64,000 nucleotides of DNA from Rhodococcus sp. PAMC28707 (lineage in GTDB: Bacteria > Actinomycetota > Actinomycetes > Mycobacteriales > Mycobacteriaceae), in contig NZ_CP039253.1 in assembly GCF_004795915.1 (NCBI RefSeq), positions 4,615,501 through 4,679,500 of the forward strand, read 5' to 3'. Positions within the stretch are counted from its first letter, which is position 1. The number at the start of each line of letters is the position of its first letter. Positions 8,144 to 14,937 of this stretch are shown here, piece by piece. The notes beneath the pieces are model-generated. The model searched no databases, had not been told where the DNA came from, and saw only the letters and a list, made by a program, of their open reading frames with translations. A program made the translations under genes and the position numbers.

Positions 8144-8174
8144 GTGAAACTCTACCCCAAGGGGAGAGTAGGTT
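8144..8174 (+). promoter_or_regulatory. MerR-type promoter/operator driving the SulP gene
   Basis: A near-palindrome, ACTCTACCCC (8149-8158) / GGGGAGAGT (8161-8169), lies between a -35-like GTGAAA (8144-8149) and a -10-like TAGGTT (8169-8174). The spacer is 19 bp, the long spacing characteristic of MerR-activated promoters. The SulP start is 120 bases downstream, and a MerR gene follows SulP, so that regulator is the best candidate to bind here. Confidence 0.65.
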
Positions 8175-8293
8175 TGGGAGCAGTGCTTTCCAGGGGCGCC
8201 CGTCCAGGGAGGTTGCTCTCGACACCGACAAGTGTTCAACACCCCGCATCTTCGGTTCACACCACATTCCTCGACAGAGAATGGAGCATCTAC

Positions 8294-9802
8294 ATGGCTT
8301 CCGCGGCCACCGCAGAGCAGACGATCGAACCACAATGGACGGTGTGGTCTGCGCTGCGATCGCCGCGGCGGTTGCGGACCGAGGTTCTCGCCGGGCTGGT
8401 GGTGGCGTTGGCTCTGATTCCAGAGGCGATCTCGTTCTCGGTCATTGCCGGCGTCGACCCGCGTGTCGGGCTGTTCGCGTCGTTCACCATGGCGGTGACG
8501 ATCTCGATCGTAGGTGGTAGACCTGCAATGATTTCGGCGGCCACCGGTGCAGTGGCCTTGGTCATCGCGCCATTGGTGCGGGACTACGGCGTCGAGTATC
8601 TGATCGCGACTGTCATTCTCGCCGGGGTTCTGCAGATACTGCTCAGCGTGGTGGGGGTCGCCAAATTGATGCGGTTCATCCCACGCAGCGTCATGGTGGG
8701 ATTCGTCAATGCGCTGGCCATACTCATCTTCATCGCCCAGGTTCCGCACCTTATCGGGGTCCCCTGGCTGGTGTATCCCATGGTTGCCATCGGGATCGTA
8801 GTAATGGTGTTCTTGCCCAAGTTGAGCACCATCGTCCCTGCGCCGCTGGTCGCGATCGTGTTGCTGACGGCAGCGACGATCGTTTTCGCGCTGAATGTTC
8901 CCAATGTCGGTGACGAGGGGGAACTTCCGTCGAGTTTGCCGTCGCTACTTCTTCCTGACGTTCCCGTCACGTTCGAGACGCTGAAGATCATCGCCCCGTA
9001 CGCGTTCACGATGGCCATCGTCGGTCTGCTCGAGTCGCTGATGACTGCGAAGTTCGTCGACGACATCACCGATACTCACTCGAACAAGACCAGAGAGTCC
9101 TGGGGCCAGGGTGTCGCCAATATCGTCACCGGATTCTTCGGCGGTATGGGCGGTTGCGCGATGATTGGGCAGACGATGATCAACGTCAAGACCTCCGGTG
9201 CACGAACTCGGATCTCGACGTTCCTCGCGGGCGTGTTCCTGCTGATTCTCGTCGTCGGTCTGGGCGACGTAGTCTCACTGATCCCGATGGCCGCGTTGGT
9301 GGCGGTGATGATCATGGTTTCGGTCGGCACCTTCGATTGGCACAGCATCGCCCCGGCGACATTGCGCCGGATGCCCACGAGCGAAACCCTCGTCATGGTC
9401 GCCACGGTCGCGGTCACCGTTGCGACCGACAATCTCGCCTACGGGGTGGCGGTCGGAGTCGTGACCGCGATGGTCCTGTTCGCGCGACGCGTCGCGCATC
9501 TGACGGAGGTCGTCGATGTGGCACACCCGGACCCGGACACCCGCGTCTACGCAGTGCATGGTGAGTTGTTCTTCGCCTCCAGCAACGATTTGATCTATCA
9601 GTTCGATTACGTCGGCGACCCTGCCAATATCGTCATCGACATGTCGTCGTCACATATCTGGGATGCGTCGACCGTCGCGACTCTCGACGCGATCACCACC
9701 AAATACGCAGCCAAGGGGAAGACCGCGACCATCGTCGGGTTGAACGAGGCCAGCGCGCAGCGACACGGGCTACTGAGCGGGAAACTCGGCGCAGGGCACT
9801 GA
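8294..9802 (+). CDS. SulP-family anion transporter with STAS domain
   Basis: 502 residues. Sulfate-transporter membrane core: [27 protein letters not shown] (helix 1-2 signature) and [16 protein letters not shown] (family motif with inner repeat). A C-terminal cytoplasmic STAS domain starts near residue 420 ([31 protein letters not shown]). It would carry sulfate, bicarbonate or another anion; which one is not shown. ATG 8294 follows GAATGGAG. An upstream GTG at 8144 falls inside the -35 of the MerR promoter and is rejected. The gene is followed by a MerR regulator. Confidence 0.87.
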   Translation: MASAATAEQTIEPQWTVWSALRSPRRLRTEVLAGLVVALALIPEAISFSVIAGVDPRVGLFASFTMAVTISIVGGRPAMISAATGAVALVIAPLVRDYGVEYLIATVILAGVLQILLSVVGVAKLMRFIPRSVMVGFVNALAILIFIAQVPHLIGVPWLVYPMVAIGIVVMVFLPKLSTIVPAPLVAIVLLTAATIVFALNVPNVGDEGELPSSLPSLLLPDVPVTFETLKIIAPYAFTMAIVGLLESLMTAKFVDDITDTHSNKTRESWGQGVANIVTGFFGGMGGCAMIGQTMINVKTSGARTRISTFLAGVFLLILVVGLGDVVSLIPMAALVAVMIMVSVGTFDWHSIAPATLRRMPTSETLVMVATVAVTVATDNLAYGVAVGVVTAMVLFARRVAHLTEVVDVAHPDPDTRVYAVHGELFFASSNDLIYQFDYVGDPANIVIDMSSSHIWDASTVATLDAITTKYAAKGKTATIVGLNEASAQRHGLLSGKLGAGH

Positions 9803-9837
9803 CGGGTTCACGCGTGTAAAGAAGGAGCTATGCGGAT

Positions 9838-10233
9838 ATGCCTCAACGCCAAGACGAAGCGGCACATATGCAGATCGGCAACGTCGCAGCGCGAACCGAA
9901 CTGTCCATCAAGACAATTCGTCACTACGACGATGCGGGCTTGGTGACACCGTCGGCGCGAAGTAGAGGCGGGTTCCGCTTGTACACCGAATCAGATGTGC
10001 AGCGGCTGCTCGTCATACGGCGCATGAAACCACTGGGATTCACGCTCGGGGAGATGCGCGAACTTCTTACCGCTCTCGACGCGCGAGCAGATGGATCCGC
10101 CGACCGCGAGGTACGAGCAACTGCCGCGCGATACGTCGACGAATGTCATCGACGCGCCGAAAGCACGTGCGCCGAATTGCGAACGCAGCTCGCTTACGCC
10201 GAAGAATTCACCGCACTCCTTGCGCAGCCCTGA
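9838..10233 (+). CDS. MerR-family transcriptional regulator
   Basis: 131 residues. The N-terminal winged helix-turn-helix is clear (MQIGNVAARTELSIKTIRHY, DDAGLVTPSARSRGGFRLY, then LLVIRRMKPLGFTLGEMRELL), followed by a coiled-coil dimerisation helix. The short C-terminal part has one Cys only (residues 95-115 include DECHRRAESTC with two), with no classic metal-binding loop. It lies 35 bases after SulP on the same strand with GAAGGAG before ATG 9838. The promoter of SulP has MerR-type spacing, so it likely controls SulP and itself. Confidence 0.85.
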   Translation: MPQRQDEAAHMQIGNVAARTELSIKTIRHYDDAGLVTPSARSRGGFRLYTESDVQRLLVIRRMKPLGFTLGEMRELLTALDARADGSADREVRATAARYVDECHRRAESTCAELRTQLAYAEEFTALLAQP

Positions 10234-10236
10234 TCG

Positions 10237-10977
10237 TCACACTCCGGCAACACCCAACAGTTGTCCGATCAGGTAGGTCACGATCATGGCCAGCGCGCCA
10301 CCGATGACGATGCGCCACATTGCAGGGCCCGGCCGCGAACCGCCCAGGCGCGCGCTGACCTGGCCGGTCAACGCCAGTGCCAACAGAACCGCCACGAAGG
10401 TCACCGGAATTCGAGCTGACGCCGGTGGCGCGAGTATCGCAATGAGGGGCAACGCTGCGCCCAATGTGAAGGACAGAGCAGACGACAGTGCCGCCTGAAT
10501 CGGGCTGGTCAGGTTATCCGGGTCGAGGTGGAGTTCGGCGTCGACGTGCGCTGCGAAAGCGTCGTGCGCGGTGAGTTCGTGAGCGACGGTGAGGGCAGTG
10601 GCCCGGCTGAGCCCCTTGCTTTCGTATATCGAGGTCAGCTCTTCCAGTTCCGCGTCGGGATCGTCACGCAACTCTATTCTTTCCTTGGCCAGTAGGGACT
10701 TCTCGCTGTCCCGCTGGGTGCTCACCGACACGTACTCGCCGAGTGCCATCGACACGGCACCTGCGACAAGACCGGCGACGCCTGCAGTGAGTATCGGTCC
10801 CCGCTCGGCCGAAAGCGCCGCAACGCCGACGACGAGTCCTGCCGTGGAGACTATTCCGTCGTTGGCGCCGAGCACACCCGCGCGCAGCCAATTGAGCCGT
10901 GACGAAAGACCCTCGTCGTGCTGTTCCCCAGGGTGGGCTGCGTACTTCTTGTCGCCCAGGCCGTTCGACTCGCTCAT
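10237..10977 (-). CDS. VIT1/CCC1-family Fe2+/Mn2+ membrane transporter
   Basis: 246 residues. RAGVLGANDGIVSTAGLVVGVA is the family signature in the first membrane helix, followed by AVSMALGEYVSVSTQRDSE, a cytoplasmic acidic helical hairpin containing the metal-binding Glu residues (SEKSLLAKERIELRDDPDAELEEL), and three more membrane segments at the C-terminus. The family exports or sequesters iron and manganese. ATG 10977 (MSESNGLGDKK) gives a normal N-terminus. It converges with the MerR gene (3 bp apart) and is divergent from the CDGSH gene, which is also iron-related. Confidence 0.82.
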   Translation of the reverse strand: MSESNGLGDKKYAAHPGEQHDEGLSSRLNWLRAGVLGANDGIVSTAGLVVGVAALSAERGPILTAGVAGLVAGAVSMALGEYVSVSTQRDSEKSLLAKERIELRDDPDAELEELTSIYESKGLSRATALTVAHELTAHDAFAAHVDAELHLDPDNLTSPIQAALSSALSFTLGAALPLIAILAPPASARIPVTFVAVLLALALTGQVSARLGGSRPGPAMWRIVIGGALAMIVTYLIGQLLGVAGV

Positions 10978-11100
10978 AGTGCAAACGCTAGTTTCGATCT
11001 CGGCTACGCGCCAGCAATGCAAGGCTTCCCGTAGTCCGTCTGGCGGCTGCCGCCCGTGCCCGTCGCCTCATCGGTGTTGTCATTCGGCGCAGGAGGACAC

Positions 11101-11211
11101 ATGATTCGAAGCGGAGGCTGCGGGGTAAACCCCGGACTGCCTCACCGTCAGCTTTGCAGCGGAAGCAAAGCACACAGTCAGGTGTGTTGTTCACACTGTG
11201 GTGTCGAGTAG
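11101..11211 (+). CDS. Short Cys-rich ORF upstream of the CDGSH gene (possible leader peptide)
   Basis: A 36-codon ORF starts MIRSGGCGVNPG and ends SQVCCSHCGVE, with five Cys, three of them clustered near the end. AGGAGG at 11091-11096 is four bases before ATG, the strongest ribosome site in the neighbourhood. The stop is 16 bases before the CDGSH start. In mycobacteria short Cys-rich ORFs act as cysteine-responsive attenuators of downstream genes; whether this does the same is inference. It could also be a small metal-binding peptide. Confidence 0.45.
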   Translation: MIRSGGCGVNPGLPHRQLCSGSKAHSQVCCSHCGVE

Positions 11212-11227
11212 ATCGGGTAAGAACCTC

Positions 11228-11446
11228 ATGTCACGTACACGTATTCGCGTGGTGGATCGCGGGCCGATGCTTGTGGACGGTCCGGTGGAGATCACCATGC
11301 CCGACGGATCCCAGGTCGTATCGGATCGCAGTGTCGTCGCGCTCTGCATGTGTAAGCGGAGCAAGATCTATCCGTTCTGCGACACCAGCCACCGTGCTCG
11401 CCGAGAGCGGACGCCCGCAGCGACGATCGGTCGAGCCGTCGAGTAG
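11228..11446 (+). CDS. CDGSH-type iron-sulfur protein
   Basis: 72 residues. The motif CMCKRSKIYPFCDTSH fits the CDGSH [2Fe-2S] pattern C-x-C-x2-S-x3-P-x-C-D-x-S-H, with Thr in place of the usual Gly; three Cys and one His can ligate the cluster. Upstream is a beta-rich part (RIRVVDRGPMLVDGPVEITMPDG) common in small bacterial CDGSH proteins. It probably carries or senses electrons or Fe-S clusters. ATG 11228 is preferred; a GTG at 11198 is in frame. It follows the Cys-rich ORF and is divergent from the VIT1-like gene. Confidence 0.82.
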   Translation: MSRTRIRVVDRGPMLVDGPVEITMPDGSQVVSDRSVVALCMCKRSKIYPFCDTSHRARRERTPAATIGRAVE

Positions 11447-11511
11447 ACCGGCTCGCCGCTTGACACCGAGGCGGGCCATCGGATTTCGCCCGATCTTGTG
11501 AAGACCACCGG

Positions 11512-12576
11512 TCAAAAGTCGACGATTGCCGAGATGTGCGTCTCCAAATTGATTCGCACCCTTCCCGACGGCGGTGGCGTGCCCAATCCGAAAGTGCGCA
11601 CAACTGCCGCAACCGAGGCGCCGCCGAGTGCGACATCGCTGCCGAGTTGGGGCCAAGTGGACAGCGACACTCCGATTTCCGGTAGCGAAGCGAGCATCCG
11701 GGGAGTCAGTTTTGTGGGGTCGAGAATCCGCGCAGCCAGCGGTGCCTTCTGCTCCGGTGTGATGTCAGCCAGGGAGCGGGCATCGAGATCTCCGAGGAGG
11801 CCGTGTAGCAATGGTCTGGTCGGTTCGAGATCGAACCGTTCGACATCGAGTATTCCGCCGTCGCTGGTCTCCATCAAAACTGGTATGCCTCGACTTCTGG
11901 CGGCCTCACGGAGAGTCAACTTCGCGTCGAGCGAATCGCATTCGTCGATGACGATATCGAGTCCGTCCATGAACGTGTCCATGCTGGAGGCGATCAGACC
12001 TTCGGGGTGTGTAACCACTGTCAAGTATGGATCGAGTTCGGCGATTCGGCGTGCCGCGACCGTGGTTTTGTTGATGTCGAGGTCGAACACCGATGCCGGG
12101 ACTCTGTTGAGATTGGACAGGTCGAGGACGTCGAAATCGGCGAGTCTGAGCTCACCGCACAGTCCTTCGATAGCGATGGTGTGCGCCACGGCGTGCCCCA
12201 CGCTGAGCCCGACGACTCCCACGCGCAGTTCGGTCATCCGCTCCTGCTCGGAGAGGGTGATTTTGTTTCTGTTTCGGTCCAGTCGCAGAGTCCGAAAGCC
12301 TTTCGGCCCGAGTAGTTTCACGAGCGAGTTTCTCCACGGATAGTGAATCCACCGTTGTGGCTCGTCGAGGACCTCTGCCGATGGGGTGGGCAAAAGACCC
12401 ATCAACGATTCAAGCTGGTTTTGTGACGCGTCGAGAATCCGTATTCCGGGTTGAGCCGCTAGTTCCTCGACGGTTGCTATATCGCTCTCGAGGGCCGAAT
12501 TCAGTATCCGATGTTCTGACACGTGGATCTCACTCTTCTCGTTCGGACGCTCGAGCAGGTGCTCCGCTGTCGTCAA
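11512..12576 (-). CDS. ThiF/E1-like adenylyltransferase-fold protein, Rv1355c (MoeY)-like, without nitroreductase domain
   Basis: 354 residues. An N-terminal region (WIHYPWRNSLVKLLGPKGFRT, LRLDRNRNKIT) precedes an E1-like nucleotide-binding domain: LRVGVVGLSVGHAVAHTIA is the nucleotide turn, ADFDVLDLSNLNR holds the conserved Asp and Arg, DINKTTVAARRIAELDPYL the conserved Lys, and IVIDECDSLDAK the later acidic strand. This is the pattern of M. tuberculosis Rv1355c, which as I recall carries an extra C-terminal nitroreductase domain; here the protein ends after ThiF. No CxxC zinc pairs are seen. It is divergent from the acyltransferase-like gene and lies near a GGDEF gene, as Rv1355c lies near Rv1354c. 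Substrate unknown. Confidence 0.72.
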   Translation of the reverse strand: MTTAEHLLERPNEKSEIHVSEHRILNSALESDIATVEELAAQPGIRILDASQNQLESLMGLLPTPSAEVLDEPQRWIHYPWRNSLVKLLGPKGFRTLRLDRNRNKITLSEQERMTELRVGVVGLSVGHAVAHTIAIEGLCGELRLADFDVLDLSNLNRVPASVFDLDINKTTVAARRIAELDPYLTVVTHPEGLIASSMDTFMDGLDIVIDECDSLDAKLTLREAARSRGIPVLMETSDGGILDVERFDLEPTRPLLHGLLGDLDARSLADITPEQKAPLAARILDPTKLTPRMLASLPEIGVSLSTWPQLGSDVALGGASVAAVVRTFGLGTPPPSGRVRINLETHISAIVDF

Positions 12577-12851
12577 GATAACCGATCCAGGTGCGCTCTG
12601 TGTTCACTGACGTCCGATACGACTGCGAAATCGGTGTCGAAAGTCTTGACAGAGTGCGTCGTCGGTGCCGGAAGTACCACTATCCACAGTGTTGGGACGA
12701 AGATTTACGACCTTCGAACAGTCAAATGTTCCACGACCAGGAAGAATTGCCTGGTTGCCACTTGGCAACTGAACTGTCGGCGCCCGATAGCGTCGGCCTT
12801 CGCCCCTTGCCGGGGACCTTTGGAACTCGGCATGTCTTCTTAGGAGAAACC
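12577..12851. promoter_or_regulatory. Divergent promoter region with inverted repeats
   Basis: The 275-bp gap between the ThiF and acyltransferase genes holds GTTGCCA (12754-12760) - CT - TGGCAAC (12763-12769), a perfect 16-bp palindrome. Next to it CCAGG (12737-12741) and CCTGG (12750-12754) form another inverted repeat. A TTGACA hexamer is at 12646-12651 without a clear -10. The palindrome lies 83 bases before GTG 12852, a sensible operator position. No coding is seen here. Confidence 0.4.
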
Positions 12852-13640
12852 GTGTCTGCACCTGCGACAGTCAATTACCGAAATGCAACCCCTAGCGCGA
12901 ACTGGGGTTCGCGTGCCGCTCGGTCGAAGCTTTCAGGGATGCATCGGCCCGTCGACGCAATATTCGGCCCGAGAATCAGCCACTGCGAGGGATCGATGAC
13001 TCTCGTTGCGGCAATGCCTTCTGCAGCACCGAAACTCTGGACGAGGTATGTCGACGGTGCTTGGTCGTCGTACTCGCGCCATGGTGTGACGTGTGCTCTC
13101 GACATCGACGAGGTGGAATCGGGCGCGACGACAGCGTTGTTCTATGTCGTTCTCGGACCTGACGGGGAGATGCTCGGTGGTGTTCGGGCCCAGGGTCCTT
13201 ATACCTATGTCGAGCAGTCGCATGTGTTGACCGAATGGGCGGACTCACCGGGACTCGACGTGGTCAGAGGTCAACTCCGGACTCGACTTCCGCACGGAAT
13301 CATCGAGATGAAGAGCGCGTGGGTACGAGAGGGAGCGCCGGCGCGGGTGATCTCGGGACTGTTGGCGAGAACGGCGCTGCCGACCATCGAACTGACAGGG
13401 AGCAGGTACTTGTTCGCAAGTGCTGCCGACCATGTGCTTCGTCAGTGGGAAACATCCGGAGGGCGAATCGACACAACTGTGCCCGCTGCTGCGTACCCCA
13501 GCGATCAGTACCGCACGCGTTTGATGTGGTGGGATCGGGAGACCATTGCACGAGAAGCACATGCGGAGGTCTGGGGCCTTATGGAAAGCGACGCGCGTGC
13601 GTTGACCGGAAACGGCTATCACTCGTCTGCAGTCGCATAA
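12852..13640 (+). CDS. Putative acyltransferase with autoinducer-synthase-like (LuxI/FeeM, GNAT-like) features
   Basis: 262 residues; GTG 12852 is five bases after AGGAG. I do not recognise a named family with certainty. The segment DIDEVESGATTALFYVVLGP followed by DGEMLGGVRAQGPY has the pattern of acyl-homoserine-lactone and N-acyl-amino-acid synthases (acidic residues, strand, short turn with Gly, strand ending in a conserved Arg). IIEMKSAWV could be the matching later strand. A GNAT-like N-acyl transferase that joins an acyl group to an amine is therefore a reasonable guess. It is divergent from the ThiF gene and converges on the diguanylate cyclase, which suggests shared function. Confidence 0.45.
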   Translation: MSAPATVNYRNATPSANWGSRAARSKLSGMHRPVDAIFGPRISHCEGSMTLVAAMPSAAPKLWTRYVDGAWSSYSRHGVTCALDIDEVESGATTALFYVVLGPDGEMLGGVRAQGPYTYVEQSHVLTEWADSPGLDVVRGQLRTRLPHGIIEMKSAWVREGAPARVISGLLARTALPTIELTGSRYLFASAADHVLRQWETSGGRIDTTVPAAAYPSDQYRTRLMWWDRETIAREAHAEVWGLMESDARALTGNGYHSSAVA

Positions 13641-13667
13641 TGGACATCGAAGCTACGACTGCGGGGA

Positions 13668-14819
13668 TCATATTCGAGGGGATAACGATTCATCGGTCTG
13701 CCGCGTCGAGTTCCACGTGACCATTATTGTCCCGGCGTGTGACGCACGGTCGCGGCCACTGGATTTGGCAGCGTAGAGGGCGTTGTCGGCGGCGTGCATG
13801 AGTGTATCGATGACTTGCTCGACGTGGGGGCTCTCCAACTCACCGTCGATGGTGAGCCGGGGATCGAGGACGGCACGGACGTCTGCAGTGACAGATCCGA
13901 TACTGACGGTGACCACGCATTCGGAGCGGACACGTTCGAGAATGTTCGATTCGAAACAATGGTTTTCGGTAAGGGGAGTCAATACGAGAAATTCTTCGCC
14001 ACCGATGCGAGAGACGATCGTTCCTTTCGATCCGGTCTCCTCGGTTGCATGAACGAGGGCATCAGCAATTGTCACGAGTATGAGATCGCCTGCAGCGTGG
14101 CCATGACTGTCGTTCACGGCCTTGAAATGGTCGATGTCGATGACATGGGCGGACAACTGACTGCGACTGTCGCACGTCCGGTCGAGCAATGCTTCTACCT
14201 GTGTCATCATGCCGCGGCGATTGAGCAGACCGGTGAGTGGATCGGTATTCGCCAGGACATTGAGGCGCTTGTTGACGGTGAGTAGAGACCGGCGAAGGGT
14301 CGCGATCAGGATCACCGGTACCAGCACAGACGTTGCTCCCGCACCGATAGCGACAATAGTGACCGCAACGCCTGAGGACGAGAGACTGACGGCCGACAAC
14401 CACGTCGCCATTGCCACCGAACCTGCCGTGAGAGCGGCAGTCATGCGGGGCGAGGAGCCGGACGCTGCAATTGCAGGTACAACGGCAAGCAGTGACGTTA
14501 CTGCTCGCGTACCGGCAGGATCGGCGATGAGGTAAGCCGAAATTGCGACACCGATCATGCCGCCGGCACCGAGGACAGCGAACTGCCCATCTGTCAGTTT
14601 GCCGACGTGCACGGCGTAGAGCACGGTAATCGCTGTGAAGACGACGATTGCGGTCAGGAGGGGTAGCGCGCCGTCGCGAAGGAACGACGGTGAGATCAGC
14701 GCAATTGCCAGTAGCGGCAGCGCCCCAGAGGCGCTCGTGATCACCATCGTTGTCCGCGTATCGAATCGCGTCCAGAACGACTTCGATTCGGACTTGTTTC
14801 GGCGCAAGGTCGCACTCAT
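13668..14819 (-). CDS. Membrane diguanylate cyclase (GGDEF)
   Basis: 383 residues. Six or so hydrophobic segments at about residues 25-175 form a membrane sensor without a named domain. The cyclase domain follows: DPLTGLLNRRG (about 193), DIDHFKAVNDSHGHAAGD (228-245) with the metal-binding Asp, and an intact active site GGEEF (273-277). Thus it should make cyclic di-GMP from two GTP. The inhibitory RxxD site five residues before GGEEF is absent, so feedback inhibition is not expected. There is no EAL domain, unlike Rv1354c. It converges with the acyltransferase-like gene, 27 bp apart. Confidence 0.88.
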   Translation of the reverse strand: MSATLRRNKSESKSFWTRFDTRTTMVITSASGALPLLAIALISPSFLRDGALPLLTAIVVFTAITVLYAVHVGKLTDGQFAVLGAGGMIGVAISAYLIADPAGTRAVTSLLAVVPAIAASGSSPRMTAALTAGSVAMATWLSAVSLSSSGVAVTIVAIGAGATSVLVPVILIATLRRSLLTVNKRLNVLANTDPLTGLLNRRGMMTQVEALLDRTCDSRSQLSAHVIDIDHFKAVNDSHGHAAGDLILVTIADALVHATEETGSKGTIVSRIGGEEFLVLTPLTENHCFESNILERVRSECVVTVSIGSVTADVRAVLDPRLTIDGELESPHVEQVIDTLMHAADNALYAAKSSGRDRASHAGTIMVTWNSTRQTDESLSPRI

Positions 14820-14937
14820 GTATGAATAGCCTCGGTTCGCCGCCGGATGTAGCCGAAAGCATATCGCGGGGACAGTCAGCCCGACGATCTTGATGCCCCG
14901 GCGCGGTGGACTTTTTTTCTATCGCCGTGGTGGCAGG

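Noticed and set aside
8144-8293. Upstream GTG extension of the SulP protein
   Set aside because: The GTG lies inside the -35 of the MerR-type promoter and the added residues do not resemble SulP proteins; ATG 8294 has a ribosome site.
12591-12851. Upstream extension of the acyltransferase-like gene
   Set aside because: The AGGAG-spaced GTG at 12852 is a better start and the upstream part contains the palindromic regulatory sequence.
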